From Leadbetterella byssophila DSM 17132 (lineage in GTDB: Bacteria; Bacteroidota; Bacteroidia; Cytophagales; Spirosomataceae), in contig NC_014655.1 of assembly GCF_000166395.1 (NCBI RefSeq), forward strand, positions 2,046,001 through 2,110,000: 64,000 nucleotides of DNA, in the 5' to 3' direction. Under the pieces are notes generated by a model, which saw only the letters and a list, made by a program, of their open reading frames with translations, was not told the origin of the DNA and searched no databases. Positions 16,735-25,035 of this stretch are shown here, piece after piece (position 1 is the first letter of the stretch; the number at the start of each line of letters is the position of its first letter). The position numbers and the translations under genes were made by a program.

Positions 16735-18105
16735 ATGAAAACAAATCGCAGAGAATTCCTTTACTCCCTCAGTATGCTGGCTGCCGGAACAGCTCTCACC
16801 TCTCCCCTATACGGCATGGATAGAAAGTTAAAAGTGGTCCTTGTTGGGACGGGAATTAGAGGAACTTCCTTTTGGGGAAAACGCCTGGTGGACCAATATC
16901 CCGAAAAGCTGGAATTTGTAGGTCTTTGTGACCATAATATAGGCAGAGCTCAATACGCTAAAAAATACATGGGGGTTAATTGTCCCGTGTATACGGATTT
17001 TGATAAAATGTTGAAGGAGAACAAACCGGACCTGGTCATCGTTTGTACAAAAGACTCCACCCATCATGAATTTATAGTCAAAGGCCTTAACTTCGGCGCA
17101 GACGTGTTGACAGAAAAACCTTTGACTACAGATGAAGATAAATGTAAGCAAATCGTTGAAGCCGAAAAAAGAAGCAAAAGGAATCTCATCGTTGGATTCA
17201 ATTACAGATGGAGTCCATACATGACAAAAATCAAAGAACTTCTACAAAATAATGCGATTGGTCAAATCACATCCGTTGATTTCAATTGGTACCTCAACAC
17301 CCATCACGGAGCTTCGTATTTCCGTCGCTGGCACGGACAAATGAACGGAGGAGGTTCTCTTTGGGTGCACAAAGCCACCCATCATTTTGATTTACTCAAT
17401 TGGTGGCTGGATGATACTCCACAGGAAGTGTTTGCCTATGGGGCATTAGAGCATTACGGGAAAAATGGCCCATTCAGAGGAGAGTCCTGCAGAAAATGCG
17501 CACATACTAAAGAATGCAAGTACTTCTGGGACATCACAAAAAGTTCGGAAGATATGAGACTTTACGTAGAAAATGAAAAACATGACGGATATATCCGTGA
17601 CAACTGCCTTTTCCGTGAGGAGATAGATATCTACGACAAGATGTCTGCCCAAATCAAGTACAAGAGCAATACAGTGGTCAACTACTCTCTGACAACATAC
17701 TCTCCATTTGAAGGTTGGAGAATAGCTTTTAATGGGCAGAAAGGCAGAATAGAAGCTTGGCTTGATATTCCATGGCTAAAAGGAGAAAATATAGATCAAG
17801 AAAAACTTCATGCCTTAGAAATGGATCAAGGTCACAAAGAGGGACAAAATGTAGAACCTTTAATCCTCTACAGAAACTGGGAAAACTATGAAGTAGTGAA
17901 TGTGATCTCAGAAAAAGCCGGACATGGAGGGGGAGACAGGAGATTGCAAGATAAAATCTTTTTAAACCCTAATGCAGATGATCCTTATAGGCATTCAGCG
18001 GGATTGAGAGATGGAGTAATGTCCATTATGATAGGGATTGCCGCCCGTAAATCTATACAGAGCGGCAAACCCATTAAGATCTCTGATCTAACAGATGTAT
18101 TATAA
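16735..18105 (+). CDS. Gfo/Idh/MocA family oxidoreductase, Tat-exported
   Basis: A 457-residue NAD(P)-dependent oxidoreductase of the Gfo/Idh/MocA group, which acts on sugars and sugar-like compounds. The N-terminus has a twin-arginine motif (NRREFLYSL) followed by a hydrophobic stretch, so export in folded form is expected. Then come the Rossmann fold (VVLVGTGIRG), the catalytic-site ADVLTEKPLTTDEDKC motif, and a C-terminal beta-sheet domain with HKATHHFDLLNWWL. In the C-terminal domain a Cys cluster (SCRKCAHTKECKYFWD, about residues 248-263, plus a Cys about 40 residues later) could bind a metal; this is inference. The ATG at 16735 is used because it places the Tat motif correctly. The stop TAA pairs with the argD stop in the palindrome TTATAA (18100-18105). 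Confidence 0.93.
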   Translation: MKTNRREFLYSLSMLAAGTALTSPLYGMDRKLKVVLVGTGIRGTSFWGKRLVDQYPEKLEFVGLCDHNIGRAQYAKKYMGVNCPVYTDFDKMLKENKPDLVIVCTKDSTHHEFIVKGLNFGADVLTEKPLTTDEDKCKQIVEAEKRSKRNLIVGFNYRWSPYMTKIKELLQNNAIGQITSVDFNWYLNTHHGASYFRRWHGQMNGGGSLWVHKATHHFDLLNWWLDDTPQEVFAYGALEHYGKNGPFRGESCRKCAHTKECKYFWDITKSSEDMRLYVENEKHDGYIRDNCLFREEIDIYDKMSAQIKYKSNTVVNYSLTTYSPFEGWRIAFNGQKGRIEAWLDIPWLKGENIDQEKLHALEMDQGHKEGQNVEPLILYRNWENYEVVNVISEKAGHGGGDRRLQDKIFLNPNADDPYRHSAGLRDGVMSIMIGIAARKSIQSGKPIKISDLTDVL

Positions 18106-19218
18106 ATACTTGCTAAAACTCTCTAGGAATCTTTCAGCGTCTGCTTTCTTCAATGCCAATGAAGGGAGCAGACGTATAATATGAGCGCCTGCCACTCCGG
18201 TAAAGATGTGATCTTGTTCCAATAGTGCTTTCCGGATGGGGCCTACGGCTTGCTCTAATTCTATACCTATCATCAAACCTCTACCCCTCACTTCTTTGAT
18301 ATTAGACATCTTTTTAAGTTCGTCCAATAAGAAGGAGCCTACGTTAGAGGCATTTTCAACTAACTTCTCCTCATTGATAACATCTAAAACGGCAATACCT
18401 GCCGCACAAGCCAAGTGATTTCCACCGAAAGTAGTACCTAACATACCGTGCTTAGATTCAAATTTAGGAGAAATCAAAATACCGCCTATTGGGAATCCAT
18501 TACCCATACCTTTAGCCATGGAAACTATGTCCGGTTGCACTCCACTATATTGGAAAGAGAAGAATTTACCACTTCTACCGTAACCGCATTGAACAGAGTC
18601 ATGAATCATTACTGCTCCATGTGCATCACAAGCCTCTCTGATGGTTTTCAAGAACTCGTCTGTGGCCACCTGAATACCTCCTACTCCTTGTATACCTTCC
18701 ACAATTACAGCACAAGTTTCCTCATTTACTGCTGCTTTCACCGCTTCGACATCATTGAATGGCAAGAACTCTACATGTTCAGCGAAGTTTAATGCCGCCC
18801 TGATACTAGGGTTATCTGTCACCGCTACGGCAGCTGAAGTTCTGCCATGAAAGGCTTTCTTGAAAGCGATAACCTTTTTCCTTCCATTATGGAAAGAGGC
18901 TAGTTTCAAAGCATTTTCATTTGCTTCTGCTCCGGAGTTTACCAGGAACAATCTAAAGTCCTCTAAACCTGCAGTTTTCCCTAATTTCTCTGCTAATTCT
19001 TGTTGCAAAGGAATTTCAACAGAGTTAGAATAGAAAGCCAATTTAGAAAGCTGATCACTTACCTTCTGAACATAATAAGGATGAGAGTGACCAATAGAAA
19101 TCACGGCATGGCCACCATAAAGATCCAGGTATTCCTGACCTTCTTTGTCCCAAATGGTAGTTCCTAAAGCCTTCACAGGCTCAATATGATTGATGGGATA
19201 GACATCAAATAATTTCAT
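18100..19218 (-). CDS. argD: Acetylornithine aminotransferase family protein
   Basis: A 372-residue class III PLP aminotransferase; ArgD makes N-acetylornithine from N-acetylglutamate semialdehyde in arginine synthesis. Marks include the NSGAEANENALKLA segment, KAFHGRTSAAVAVT, the IHDSVQCGYGRSGKFF loop (a Ser follows the conserved Asp where Glu is common), and the PLP lysine in SMAKGMGNGFPIGG. It starts 1 bp after the argC stop codon, confirming a joint role in arginine synthesis. Whether the substrate is the acetyl- or succinyl-derivative, the latter reported in some Bacteroidota, cannot be read off directly. Confidence 0.93.
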   Translation of the reverse strand: MKLFDVYPINHIEPVKALGTTIWDKEGQEYLDLYGGHAVISIGHSHPYYVQKVSDQLSKLAFYSNSVEIPLQQELAEKLGKTAGLEDFRLFLVNSGAEANENALKLASFHNGRKKVIAFKKAFHGRTSAAVAVTDNPSIRAALNFAEHVEFLPFNDVEAVKAAVNEETCAVIVEGIQGVGGIQVATDEFLKTIREACDAHGAVMIHDSVQCGYGRSGKFFSFQYSGVQPDIVSMAKGMGNGFPIGGILISPKFESKHGMLGTTFGGNHLACAAGIAVLDVINEEKLVENASNVGSFLLDELKKMSNIKEVRGRGLMIGIELEQAVGPIRKALLEQDHIFTGVAGAHIIRLLPSLALKKADAERFLESFSKYL

Positions 19219-19219
19219 C

Positions 19220-20185
19220 TCAGAAAGATATGGTTTTAAGTTGTAAGCCTGCTTTTTCTTCTAATCCGAACATGAGGTTCATGTTTTGAACCGCTTGACC
19301 GGATGCCCCTTTTACAAGGTTATCAATGATAGAGGTAATCAGAAGTTTATCTCCCTCCTTTTGCAATTCTATTATACACTTATTTGAATTTACGACTTGC
19401 TTTACGTCTATAGGACTAGCCGATAAATGCACGAAAGGGTGAGAAGCATAGTACTCTTGATAAGCTTCAACAGCCTCCTCTAGACTTCCTTCATATCTAA
19501 AATAGACGTTAGCCATAATGCCTCGAGTAAAGTTTCCTCTATAAGGAATAAAGTTGACCTCTTCAGAAAATCCAGTTTGCAACCGGCCTAAGCTCTGTTT
19601 TATTTCCTTTAAATGTTGATGCGTAAATGCCTTGTAAATGGAAATATTATTATTTCTCCAGGAGAAATGCGTAGAGGCACTCAAAGCCTGTCCGGCACCT
19701 GTGGAGCCTGTTACCGCAGAGACGTGCACCTCACCCAGTTTACCAAGATTGGCCATAGGAAGTAAAGCCAATTGGATAGCCGTAGCAAAACAACCCGGAT
19801 TAGCTAACCTTTGAGCCGTTTTGATTCTGTCTCTATTTAATTCCGGCAAGCCATACACAAATCCTTCTGATTCATCCCTAAAATCGGTGCTCAAATCAAT
19901 GATCTTAACATGAGAAGGAATATCATGTTCGCTCAAAAACTTTTTCGACTGCCCATGACCTGAACAAAGGAAGATCACGTCCACTTCGTGGAAGGGGAAA
20001 TCAGCAGTAAATACCAGATCAGTATCTCCCAGCAAATCCGTATGAGTAACATAAACAGGTTTGCCGGCCTGACTCTGTGAATTGGCAAATACAAGCTCTG
20101 CCTGAGGATGATGGATGAGAATCCGTAGAAGCTCGCCACCGGTGTAACCGGCCGCCCCTATGATTCCTACTTTAATGGAACGCAT
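19220..20185 (-). CDS. argC: N-acetyl-gamma-glutamyl-phosphate reductase
   Basis: A 321-residue NADPH-dependent reductase for the third step of arginine synthesis. It starts with the Rossmann motif VGIIGAAGYTGGELLRIL, has the catalytic Cys in NPGCFATAIQLAL, the AVTGSTGAGQALS loop and the downstream HQHLKEI motif with its active-site His. Length is typical for the shorter form. argD follows after 1 bp, giving an argCD operon. The promoter (TACTTTTG, minus strand 20295-20288) is about 100 bp upstream, leaving a leader that can fold into a stable stem (see 20205-20268), which might regulate the operon. Confidence 0.97.
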   Translation of the reverse strand: MRSIKVGIIGAAGYTGGELLRILIHHPQAELVFANSQSQAGKPVYVTHTDLLGDTDLVFTADFPFHEVDVIFLCSGHGQSKKFLSEHDIPSHVKIIDLSTDFRDESEGFVYGLPELNRDRIKTAQRLANPGCFATAIQLALLPMANLGKLGEVHVSAVTGSTGAGQALSASTHFSWRNNNISIYKAFTHQHLKEIKQSLGRLQTGFSEEVNFIPYRGNFTRGIMANVYFRYEGSLEEAVEAYQEYYASHPFVHLSASPIDVKQVVNSNKCIIELQKEGDKLLITSIIDNLVKGASGQAVQNMNLMFGLEEKAGLQLKTISF

Positions 20186-20204
20186 GTTAAATGGAATAAT
20201 TTCT

Positions 20205-20268
20205 GGAACTGGCTTATCGTCGGTGTCCGCTTCGAGGGGGCAATATGTAGCAGAATAAGTTCAATTCC
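20205..20268 (-). promoter_or_regulatory. Structured argC leader, candidate regulatory RNA
   Basis: In the argC leader the minus-strand segment GGAATTGAACTTAT (20268-20255) can pair with ATAAGCCAGTTCC (20217-20205): five outer base pairs plus one G-T wobble and further pairs, an internal mismatch, then five inner pairs CTTAT/ATAAG. The 37-nt enclosed loop is GC-rich compared with the surroundings. It lies between promoter and ATG. I do not recognise a known riboswitch class. Confidence 0.35.
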
Positions 20269-20287
20269 GGTGACTAGAAGTATGGTA

Positions 20288-20295
20288 CAAAAGTA
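20288..20295 (-). promoter_or_regulatory. -7 promoter element of argCD
   Basis: TACTTTTG on the minus strand is a perfect TAnnTTTG match, about 100 bp upstream of the argC ATG. Confidence 0.6.
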
Positions 20296-20397
20296 CAGAT
20301 TAAAACCTTATCTTGTAGGAAATTCTTGTAATTTTCACTATATGAAAGAAATTAATAAGTGCACTTTCGCTGTACCTGCCCATTTACACTTTATTTT

Positions 20398-20405
20398 TAC
20401 ATTTG
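20398..20405 (+). promoter_or_regulatory. -7 promoter element of lgt-proA
   Basis: TACATTTG matches TAnnTTTG, 16 bp upstream of the lgt ATG at 20422. Confidence 0.6.
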
Positions 20406-20421
20406 AAATTTAATAAACCTT

Positions 20422-21234
20422 ATGAATTGGCTACAGATTGTCTGGGACGTTTCCCCCATCATATTTAAACTAGGCAGCTTTGAAATCCGCTGGTATGGCC
20501 TCTGTTTTGCATTAGGATTTGTTATTGGCTATCAAATCATTGCCTGGGCTTTTAAGATTGAGAAGAAGGATAGCAAAGATCTGGATGCTTTATTGCTCAC
20601 CATGATCCTATCTATCGTTTTGGGTGCCCGTATGGGGCACTATATTTTCTATGAGGGTCAACATTTCTTCGAAGCCCCGGGAGCATTCATCTATGACATG
20701 CTGATGCCTCCTTATGCCGGATTAGCCAGTCATGGAGCTGCTTTTGGAGTATTAATAGGGATCCTATTATTCAAAAGAAAACATCCTGAATATAATTACC
20801 TTTGGCTAACAGACCGCTTGGTCATTGTTAGTGCTCTGGGAGGTGCATTTATACGTTTCGGAAACTTTATGAATTCGGAAATTGTGGGTAAACCTACAGA
20901 TGTACCTTGGGCAGTAATCTTCAAACAAAACTTCGAGTTTACTCAGGTACCTCGTCACCCTTCTCAATTGTATGAATCACTATCCTGCTTGATATTATTC
21001 CTGGTACTGATCTTCCTTTACAATAAGTGGAGAGAGAAGACTCCTCAAGGTTTATTGACAGGAATCTTCTTCCTGTGGGTGTTTGTATTGCGCTTCTTGT
21101 ACGAGTTTACGAAAGAGAACCAAGTGGAGTTTGAAGATGCTATGCAGTGGAACATGGGTCAGCTTTTGAGTATTCCGGCTATACTGATTGGATTATTCTT
21201 CCTGTACAAAGCTTATCAATCCGCAAAGCAGTAA
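20422..21234 (+). CDS. lgt: Prolipoprotein diacylglyceryl transferase
   Basis: Inner-membrane enzyme that transfers diacylglycerol from phosphatidylglycerol to the lipobox Cys of prolipoproteins. The 270-residue protein has about seven membrane segments, an IRWYGLCFALGF segment at the N-terminus, the AGLASHGAAFG motif with its essential His, the Lgt signature FIRFGNFMNSEIVGKP with the catalytic Arg, and RHPSQLYESL. The stop overlaps the proA start (TAATG at 21232-21236), so proA is translationally coupled. Its substrates here would include the several lipoproteins in this window. Confidence 0.97.
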   Translation: MNWLQIVWDVSPIIFKLGSFEIRWYGLCFALGFVIGYQIIAWAFKIEKKDSKDLDALLLTMILSIVLGARMGHYIFYEGQHFFEAPGAFIYDMLMPPYAGLASHGAAFGVLIGILLFKRKHPEYNYLWLTDRLVIVSALGGAFIRFGNFMNSEIVGKPTDVPWAVIFKQNFEFTQVPRHPSQLYESLSCLILFLVLIFLYNKWREKTPQGLLTGIFFLWVFVLRFLYEFTKENQVEFEDAMQWNMGQLLSIPAILIGLFFLYKAYQSAKQ

Positions 21235-22460
21235 TGCTACAACAAACCCAACAAGCTTCCATTGCTTTAAGAAGATTAAGTTATGAGCAAAGAGCAGCTC
21301 TCTTGCTTGAAATTGCCAAATTACTAAGAAGGTATAGTAATGATATTTTGGAGGCCAATGCGAAAGATCTGGCCTCCTTTCCTACCTCTGACCCTCTGTA
21401 TGACCGACTACTTCTGGATGCGGGTAGAATAGAAAGACTAGCCAGCGCGGTGGAGCAGGTAAGTACACTGGAAGATCCTGTAGGAAAGGTATTGATAGAT
21501 AAAATCCTACCCAATGGCTTAAGATTAAAGAAGATCACTGTGCCTATGGGGGTAATCGGAATCATCTATGAGTCTCGCCCTAATGTCACCATAGACGTGG
21601 CGGTACTTTGCTTACTTTCGGGCAATGCAGCAGTATTAAAAGGAGGAAAAGAAGCTTTTTATTCCAATACCGCTTTAGTAAGCATCTTACATAAAGCGTT
21701 AGCAAAATCAGGACTTCCCACAGAATTAGTCCAGCTCTTACCCACAGATAGAAGATATACCACAGAACTCCTTCAGGCGGAGAAGTATGTGGACCTGATC
21801 ATACCCAGAGGTTCCCAATCCTTGATCAATTACGTACGCGAAAACGCCAAGATTCCCTGCATTGAAACTGGTGCCGGTGTATGTCACACCTATGTAGCCA
21901 AAAATGCAAACTTAGAAATGGCGGCTAAAATCATCATCAATGCCAAAGGATCCCGCCCTTCAGTATGTAATGCTTTGGATTGCTTAATAGTGCATGAAGA
22001 TGTGGTAGAGTCCCTGGCTCCACTGTTGAAAAGCGGCCTGGAGCAGTACGGCATATCTGTATATGCTGATGAAGTGAGCTTCCCCTATTTTAAAAGATTA
22101 CAAGTGCCCGTTACACCGGCTCTCGAAGAAAACTTCGGTAAGGAATGGTTGGATTACAAGCTAAGTGTCAAAACGGTTAAGGACTTGAATGAAGCTTTGG
22201 CCCACATACAAAAGTACTCTTCGAAACACTCCGAAGCCATCCTCACAGTGGATGAAGAAGAGGCCCAAAGATTCCTGCAGGAAGTAGACGCTGCGGCAGT
22301 ATATCACAATGCCTCTACGCGCTTTACTGATGGAGGGGAATTTGGATTAGGTGCCGAAATAGGCATATCCACTCAAAAACTTCATGCCAGAGGGCCTTTC
22401 GCCCTTGAAAAACTAGTTACTGAAAAGTGGATAGTCCTAGGTGAAGGTCAAATAAGATAA
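21234..22460 (+). CDS. proA: Gamma-glutamyl phosphate reductase
   Basis: NADPH-dependent reductase that makes glutamate-5-semialdehyde for proline synthesis. The 408-residue protein has the ALDH-like fold with VPMGVIGIIYESRPNVT, VLKGGKEAFYSN, IPRGSQSLINYV, the catalytic Cys in GSRPSVCNALDCL and the C-terminal EFGLGAEIGISTQKLHARGP. The frame is open upstream to 21147 inside lgt, but the ATG at 21234 overlaps the lgt stop by one base and gives the standard N-terminus. proB is not in the window. A terminator follows at 22547. Confidence 0.97.
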   Translation: MLQQTQQASIALRRLSYEQRAALLLEIAKLLRRYSNDILEANAKDLASFPTSDPLYDRLLLDAGRIERLASAVEQVSTLEDPVGKVLIDKILPNGLRLKKITVPMGVIGIIYESRPNVTIDVAVLCLLSGNAAVLKGGKEAFYSNTALVSILHKALAKSGLPTELVQLLPTDRRYTTELLQAEKYVDLIIPRGSQSLINYVRENAKIPCIETGAGVCHTYVAKNANLEMAAKIIINAKGSRPSVCNALDCLIVHEDVVESLAPLLKSGLEQYGISVYADEVSFPYFKRLQVPVTPALEENFGKEWLDYKLSVKTVKDLNEALAHIQKYSSKHSEAILTVDEEEAQRFLQEVDAAAVYHNASTRFTDGGEFGLGAEIGISTQKLHARGPFALEKLVTEKWIVLGEGQIR

Positions 22461-22546
22461 ACATAATATTGCGTTGATTTTGAAGTAATAATAACAAAGC
22501 ATCTTTGCCAGTACACATTCATACATATTGGTAAACAGCTTCAAAG

Positions 22547-22570
22547 TCCCTGATGGTATCAGGGATTTTT
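22547..22570 (+). terminator. Rho-independent terminator after proA
   Basis: A 7-bp stem (TCCCTGA / TCAGGGA), 5-nt loop and five T residues, 87 bp after the proA stop and before tRNA-Arg. Confidence 0.8.
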
Positions 22571-22616
22571 GTTTGAAATTAAGACGAAAATTCCGATATT
22601 CGCAGTCCAAATCGGA

Positions 22617-22688
22617 GGTCTCATAGTTCAACGGATAGAATAGAAGTTTCCTAAACTTTAGATGTGGGTTCGATTCCCGCTGAGACCA
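22617..22688 (+). tRNA. tRNA-Arg (anticodon CCU)
   Basis: The 7-bp acceptor stem (GGTCTCA / TGAGACC) closes a cloverleaf. The anticodon loop is TTCCTAA within a GAAGT/ACTTT stem, giving anticodon CCU (reads AGG). The T arm is GTGGGTTCGATTCCCGC. The discriminator base is A and the 3' CCA is not encoded. Confidence 0.93.
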
Positions 22689-22694
22689 CTTAAA

Positions 22695-22725
22695 GGCGTA
22701 AGTTGAAGAACTTGCGCCTTTTTTT
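22695..22725 (+). terminator. Rho-independent terminator after tRNA-Arg
   Basis: A 10-bp stem (GGCGTAAGTT / AACTTGCGCC, one T-G pair) with a GAAG loop and seven T residues, directly after the tRNA. Confidence 0.9.
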
Positions 22726-23203
22726 ATGGGCGGAAGATTAAATCTAAAAAATCAACATTGTGCGTATCCTCCTTTAATGTTGCAAGTTTTCCATAAGTAT
22801 CAATTTTCGCAGATTGCCATTCCCATATGAGCCGCTTTCCAAAAGCTTCTCCGGAACACGCATTGCTACCTTCACAGGAATCCAGTATGATCAGAAATGA
22901 CACCAAAGGCCTACTGTTTTTTTTAATTTCATTGCCCGAATTTCATCAAGAATAATATGTTTAATAGGAGGATAAACTTTCCTGTAGAGAACTACTCTGA
23001 TGCAGAAATCAGTTGGTGAGGCAACTATCTGCCAGTTCACCCTGAAAAATCACCATATGAAAAAGTAGTCGTGAATGTTTAGTGCACAACTTGTCAAACT
23101 TATTGCACCTATAATTTAGATATGTACTTCCTAAAGGATGAGGCAAAAATTCAAGGACCTTCATCTGACGGCAATATCCTTTGCACATGCCCCGATTTTA
23201 CCT
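22726..23203. other. Gene-poor stretch with a possible broken small ORF
   Basis: About 480 bp with no intact convincing gene. On the minus strand, 22724-22906 encodes a 60-residue open segment (VSFLIILDSCEGSNACSGEA...). It would join a plausible ATG-AAA-TTA start at 22932 if the T8 run at 22917-22924 had one more base. That would give a small exported or lipoprotein-like peptide, but there is no recognisable family. The remaining part to 23203 reads as broken frames on the plus strand with a Cys-rich segment and no known domain. Confidence 0.3.
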
Positions 23204-23211
23204 TACTTTTG
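23204..23211 (+). promoter_or_regulatory. -7 promoter element of the DUF1080 gene
   Basis: TACTTTTG matches TAnnTTTG. The first in-frame ATG (23213) begins one base after it and cannot be transcribed as a normal start; the ATG at 23231 fits. Confidence 0.6.
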
Positions 23212-23230
23212 AATGGAATACAACTCACCT

Positions 23231-23980
23231 ATGCGTTATACCTATCTAATCCTATTGGCACTCCTTGTTTCTTGCAAGGCAGAAAAGGCCATCTTTAACG
23301 GGAAGAACCTAAAAGGCTGGACTCCGAAAATCCATCACCACGAGTACGGCGATAACTATGCCAATACCTACCGGGTGAAAGATGGAGTAATCCAGGTTAG
23401 ATATGACGGATATGACTCCTTCAATGAAAGATACGGTCACCTCTTCTACAAGAAACCTTACGAAAACTTCCACCTCAGTTTAGAGTATAAGTTCACAGGT
23501 ATCTGGAGGACTGACGCTCCTTCCTACACGCATTTGAATTCTGGAGTGATGTTCCATTCTCAAGACCCTAGGACCATATTAAAAGAGCAGGATTGGCCCA
23601 TTTCCGTAGAGATGCAATTCCTAGCAGAAGAAAAACCAGGTGTTCCGCGTCCTACAGGGAACATGTGCTCGCCAGGTACAGATGTGGTCTATCAAGGAGA
23701 GAAAGATCCGAGGCACTGCATAGATTCAAATTCCCCTACCATTAAACCCGGAGAGTGGGTAAAAGCTGAATTAATAGTTTACGGGGATTCCTTGATCCGA
23801 CATATCATCAACGGTCAAGTAGTCCTAGAATACACAAAGCCTACTATGGGAGGCGGGGTAGTGAATGGTGCGGATCCGAAGATATTCATTCCCGGCACTC
23901 CCCTGAAATCCGGGTATATAGGACTACAGAGTGAGGGCCAGGAAATTGATTTCAGAAATATTAAGATCAAAAAGCTTTAA
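23231..23980 (+). CDS. DUF1080 (3-keto-disaccharide hydrolase domain) lipoprotein
   Basis: A 249-residue predicted lipoprotein with signal MRYTYLILLALLVSC, Cys15 being the lipobox residue. The mature part is a single DUF1080 concanavalin-like domain: AIFNGKNLKGW near the N-terminus, the aromatic-rich HLSLEYKFTGIW, the NSGVMFHSQDP loop, ISVEMQFLAEE, GEWVKAELIVYGDSLIRHIINGQVV, and the closing SGYIGLQSEGQEIDFRNIKIKKL. Members cleave 3-keto-glycosides produced by sugar 3-dehydrogenases; some are uncharacterised. The Gfo/Idh/MocA gene 5 kb away could be functionally linked, but that is only an inference. The stop shares TTAA (23977-23980) with hemB. Confidence 0.88.
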   Translation: MRYTYLILLALLVSCKAEKAIFNGKNLKGWTPKIHHHEYGDNYANTYRVKDGVIQVRYDGYDSFNERYGHLFYKKPYENFHLSLEYKFTGIWRTDAPSYTHLNSGVMFHSQDPRTILKEQDWPISVEMQFLAEEKPGVPRPTGNMCSPGTDVVYQGEKDPRHCIDSNSPTIKPGEWVKAELIVYGDSLIRHIINGQVVLEYTKPTMGGGVVNGADPKIFIPGTPLKSGYIGLQSEGQEIDFRNIKIKKL

Positions 23981-24954
23981 GACAATAGTCGGGCAGCGTC
24001 TTTCGCGAAGTAGGTCAAGATAATATCAGCCCCTGCACGTTTCATGCTGATCAGCATTTCCATCATGGCCTTATCTCCGTCTATCCAACCGTTCTGGGCA
24101 GCCGCTTTGATCATAGCGTATTCTCCGGAAACATTATAGGCCGTGATAGGCAATGGGAAATTTTCTTTCAAAGTCTTGATCACGTCCAAGTAAGAGAATG
24201 CAGGTTTCACCATCAACATGTCAGCTCCTTCCTCAAAATCTAACTCAGCCTCAAGGATAGCTTCCTTCACGTTAGCCGGATTCATCTGATAGGTCTTCTT
24301 GTCTCCAAACTTAGGAGCTGACTCTAATGCATCCCTAAATGGACCATAGAACGCTGAAGCATATTTCGCAGTATATGACATAATGGAGGTATGGGTAAAT
24401 CCTTCAGCATCCAGTGCTTGTCTAATAGCACCAACCCTGCCGTCCATCATATCTGATGGCCCGATGATATCAGCTCCTGCCTTAGCCTGGGCTACAGACA
24501 TCTTCACCAACACTTCTACTGACTCATCATTCAATATCTTTCCATCTTTCACGATTCCGTCATGACCATCTGAACTATAAGGGTCCAAAGCCACATCCGT
24601 CATCACTACTAATTCAGGGAATTTGTTTTTGATTTCTGATAAAGCATTCAAATACAAGGTTCCTTCCTTGTAGCTCTCGGAACCTACTGCATCCTTCTTA
24701 CTTTCAGGATAATTTGGAAATAAACAGATAGACTTGATTCCATGTGCTACCACGTCTTCTATCTCCACCAATAATTGATCCAGACTGAATCTGTAAATCC
24801 CCGGCATAGAAGAGATCTCTACCTTAATGTCCTTTCCTTCTTGCACGAACATGGGGAAAATAAAGTCATTCACAGAGAGACTATGCTCTGCCACCATATC
24901 CCTCACACCTGCACTTACGCGGTTTCTACGAGGCCTTCTGTTGAGTATTAACAT
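23977..24954 (-). CDS. hemB: Porphobilinogen synthase (delta-aminolevulinic acid dehydratase)
   Basis: Condenses two molecules of 5-aminolevulinate to porphobilinogen in tetrapyrrole synthesis. The 325-residue protein has both Schiff-base lysine regions (SYTAKYASAFYGPFRDA and MLMVKPAFSYLD), the KIEDIVDA-like region, and VMTDVALDPYSSDGHDG. In that last segment the Cys residues of the zinc-binding form are replaced by Asp/Ala/Ser, so this is a zinc-independent, magnesium-type enzyme. It shares its stop palindrome with the DUF1080 gene. Upstream is the terminator of the dioxygenase gene, so hemB has its own promoter within 24955-24970 or nearby. Confidence 0.97.
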   Translation of the reverse strand: MLILNRRPRRNRVSAGVRDMVAEHSLSVNDFIFPMFVQEGKDIKVEISSMPGIYRFSLDQLLVEIEDVVAHGIKSICLFPNYPESKKDAVGSESYKEGTLYLNALSEIKNKFPELVVMTDVALDPYSSDGHDGIVKDGKILNDESVEVLVKMSVAQAKAGADIIGPSDMMDGRVGAIRQALDAEGFTHTSIMSYTAKYASAFYGPFRDALESAPKFGDKKTYQMNPANVKEAILEAELDFEEGADMLMVKPAFSYLDVIKTLKENFPLPITAYNVSGEYAMIKAAAQNGWIDGDKAMMEMLISMKRAGADIILTYFAKDAARLLS

Positions 24955-24970
24955 GGACGATATATTTAAG

Positions 24971-25000
24971 AAAAAAAGGCAGACCTGATCAGGTCGCCTT
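24971..25000 (-). terminator. Rho-independent terminator after the dioxygenase gene
   Basis: The arms AAGGC-A-GACCT and AGGTC-GCCTT around a GATC loop form a 10-bp stem with one bulged base. Seven A residues at 24971-24977 give the U tract of the minus-strand transcript. Confidence 0.88.
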
Positions 25001-25035
25001 CATATAAAAATAACAATTTTTTACTGGCTTTCAGT

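Noticed and set aside
21147-21233. N-terminal extension of proA inside lgt
   Set aside because: No homology to ProA; the ATG overlapping the lgt stop gives the family N-terminus.
22437-22631. Minus-strand frame over the tRNA-Arg upstream region
   Set aside because: It runs through the proA terminator and the tRNA 5' end with no protein-like pattern.
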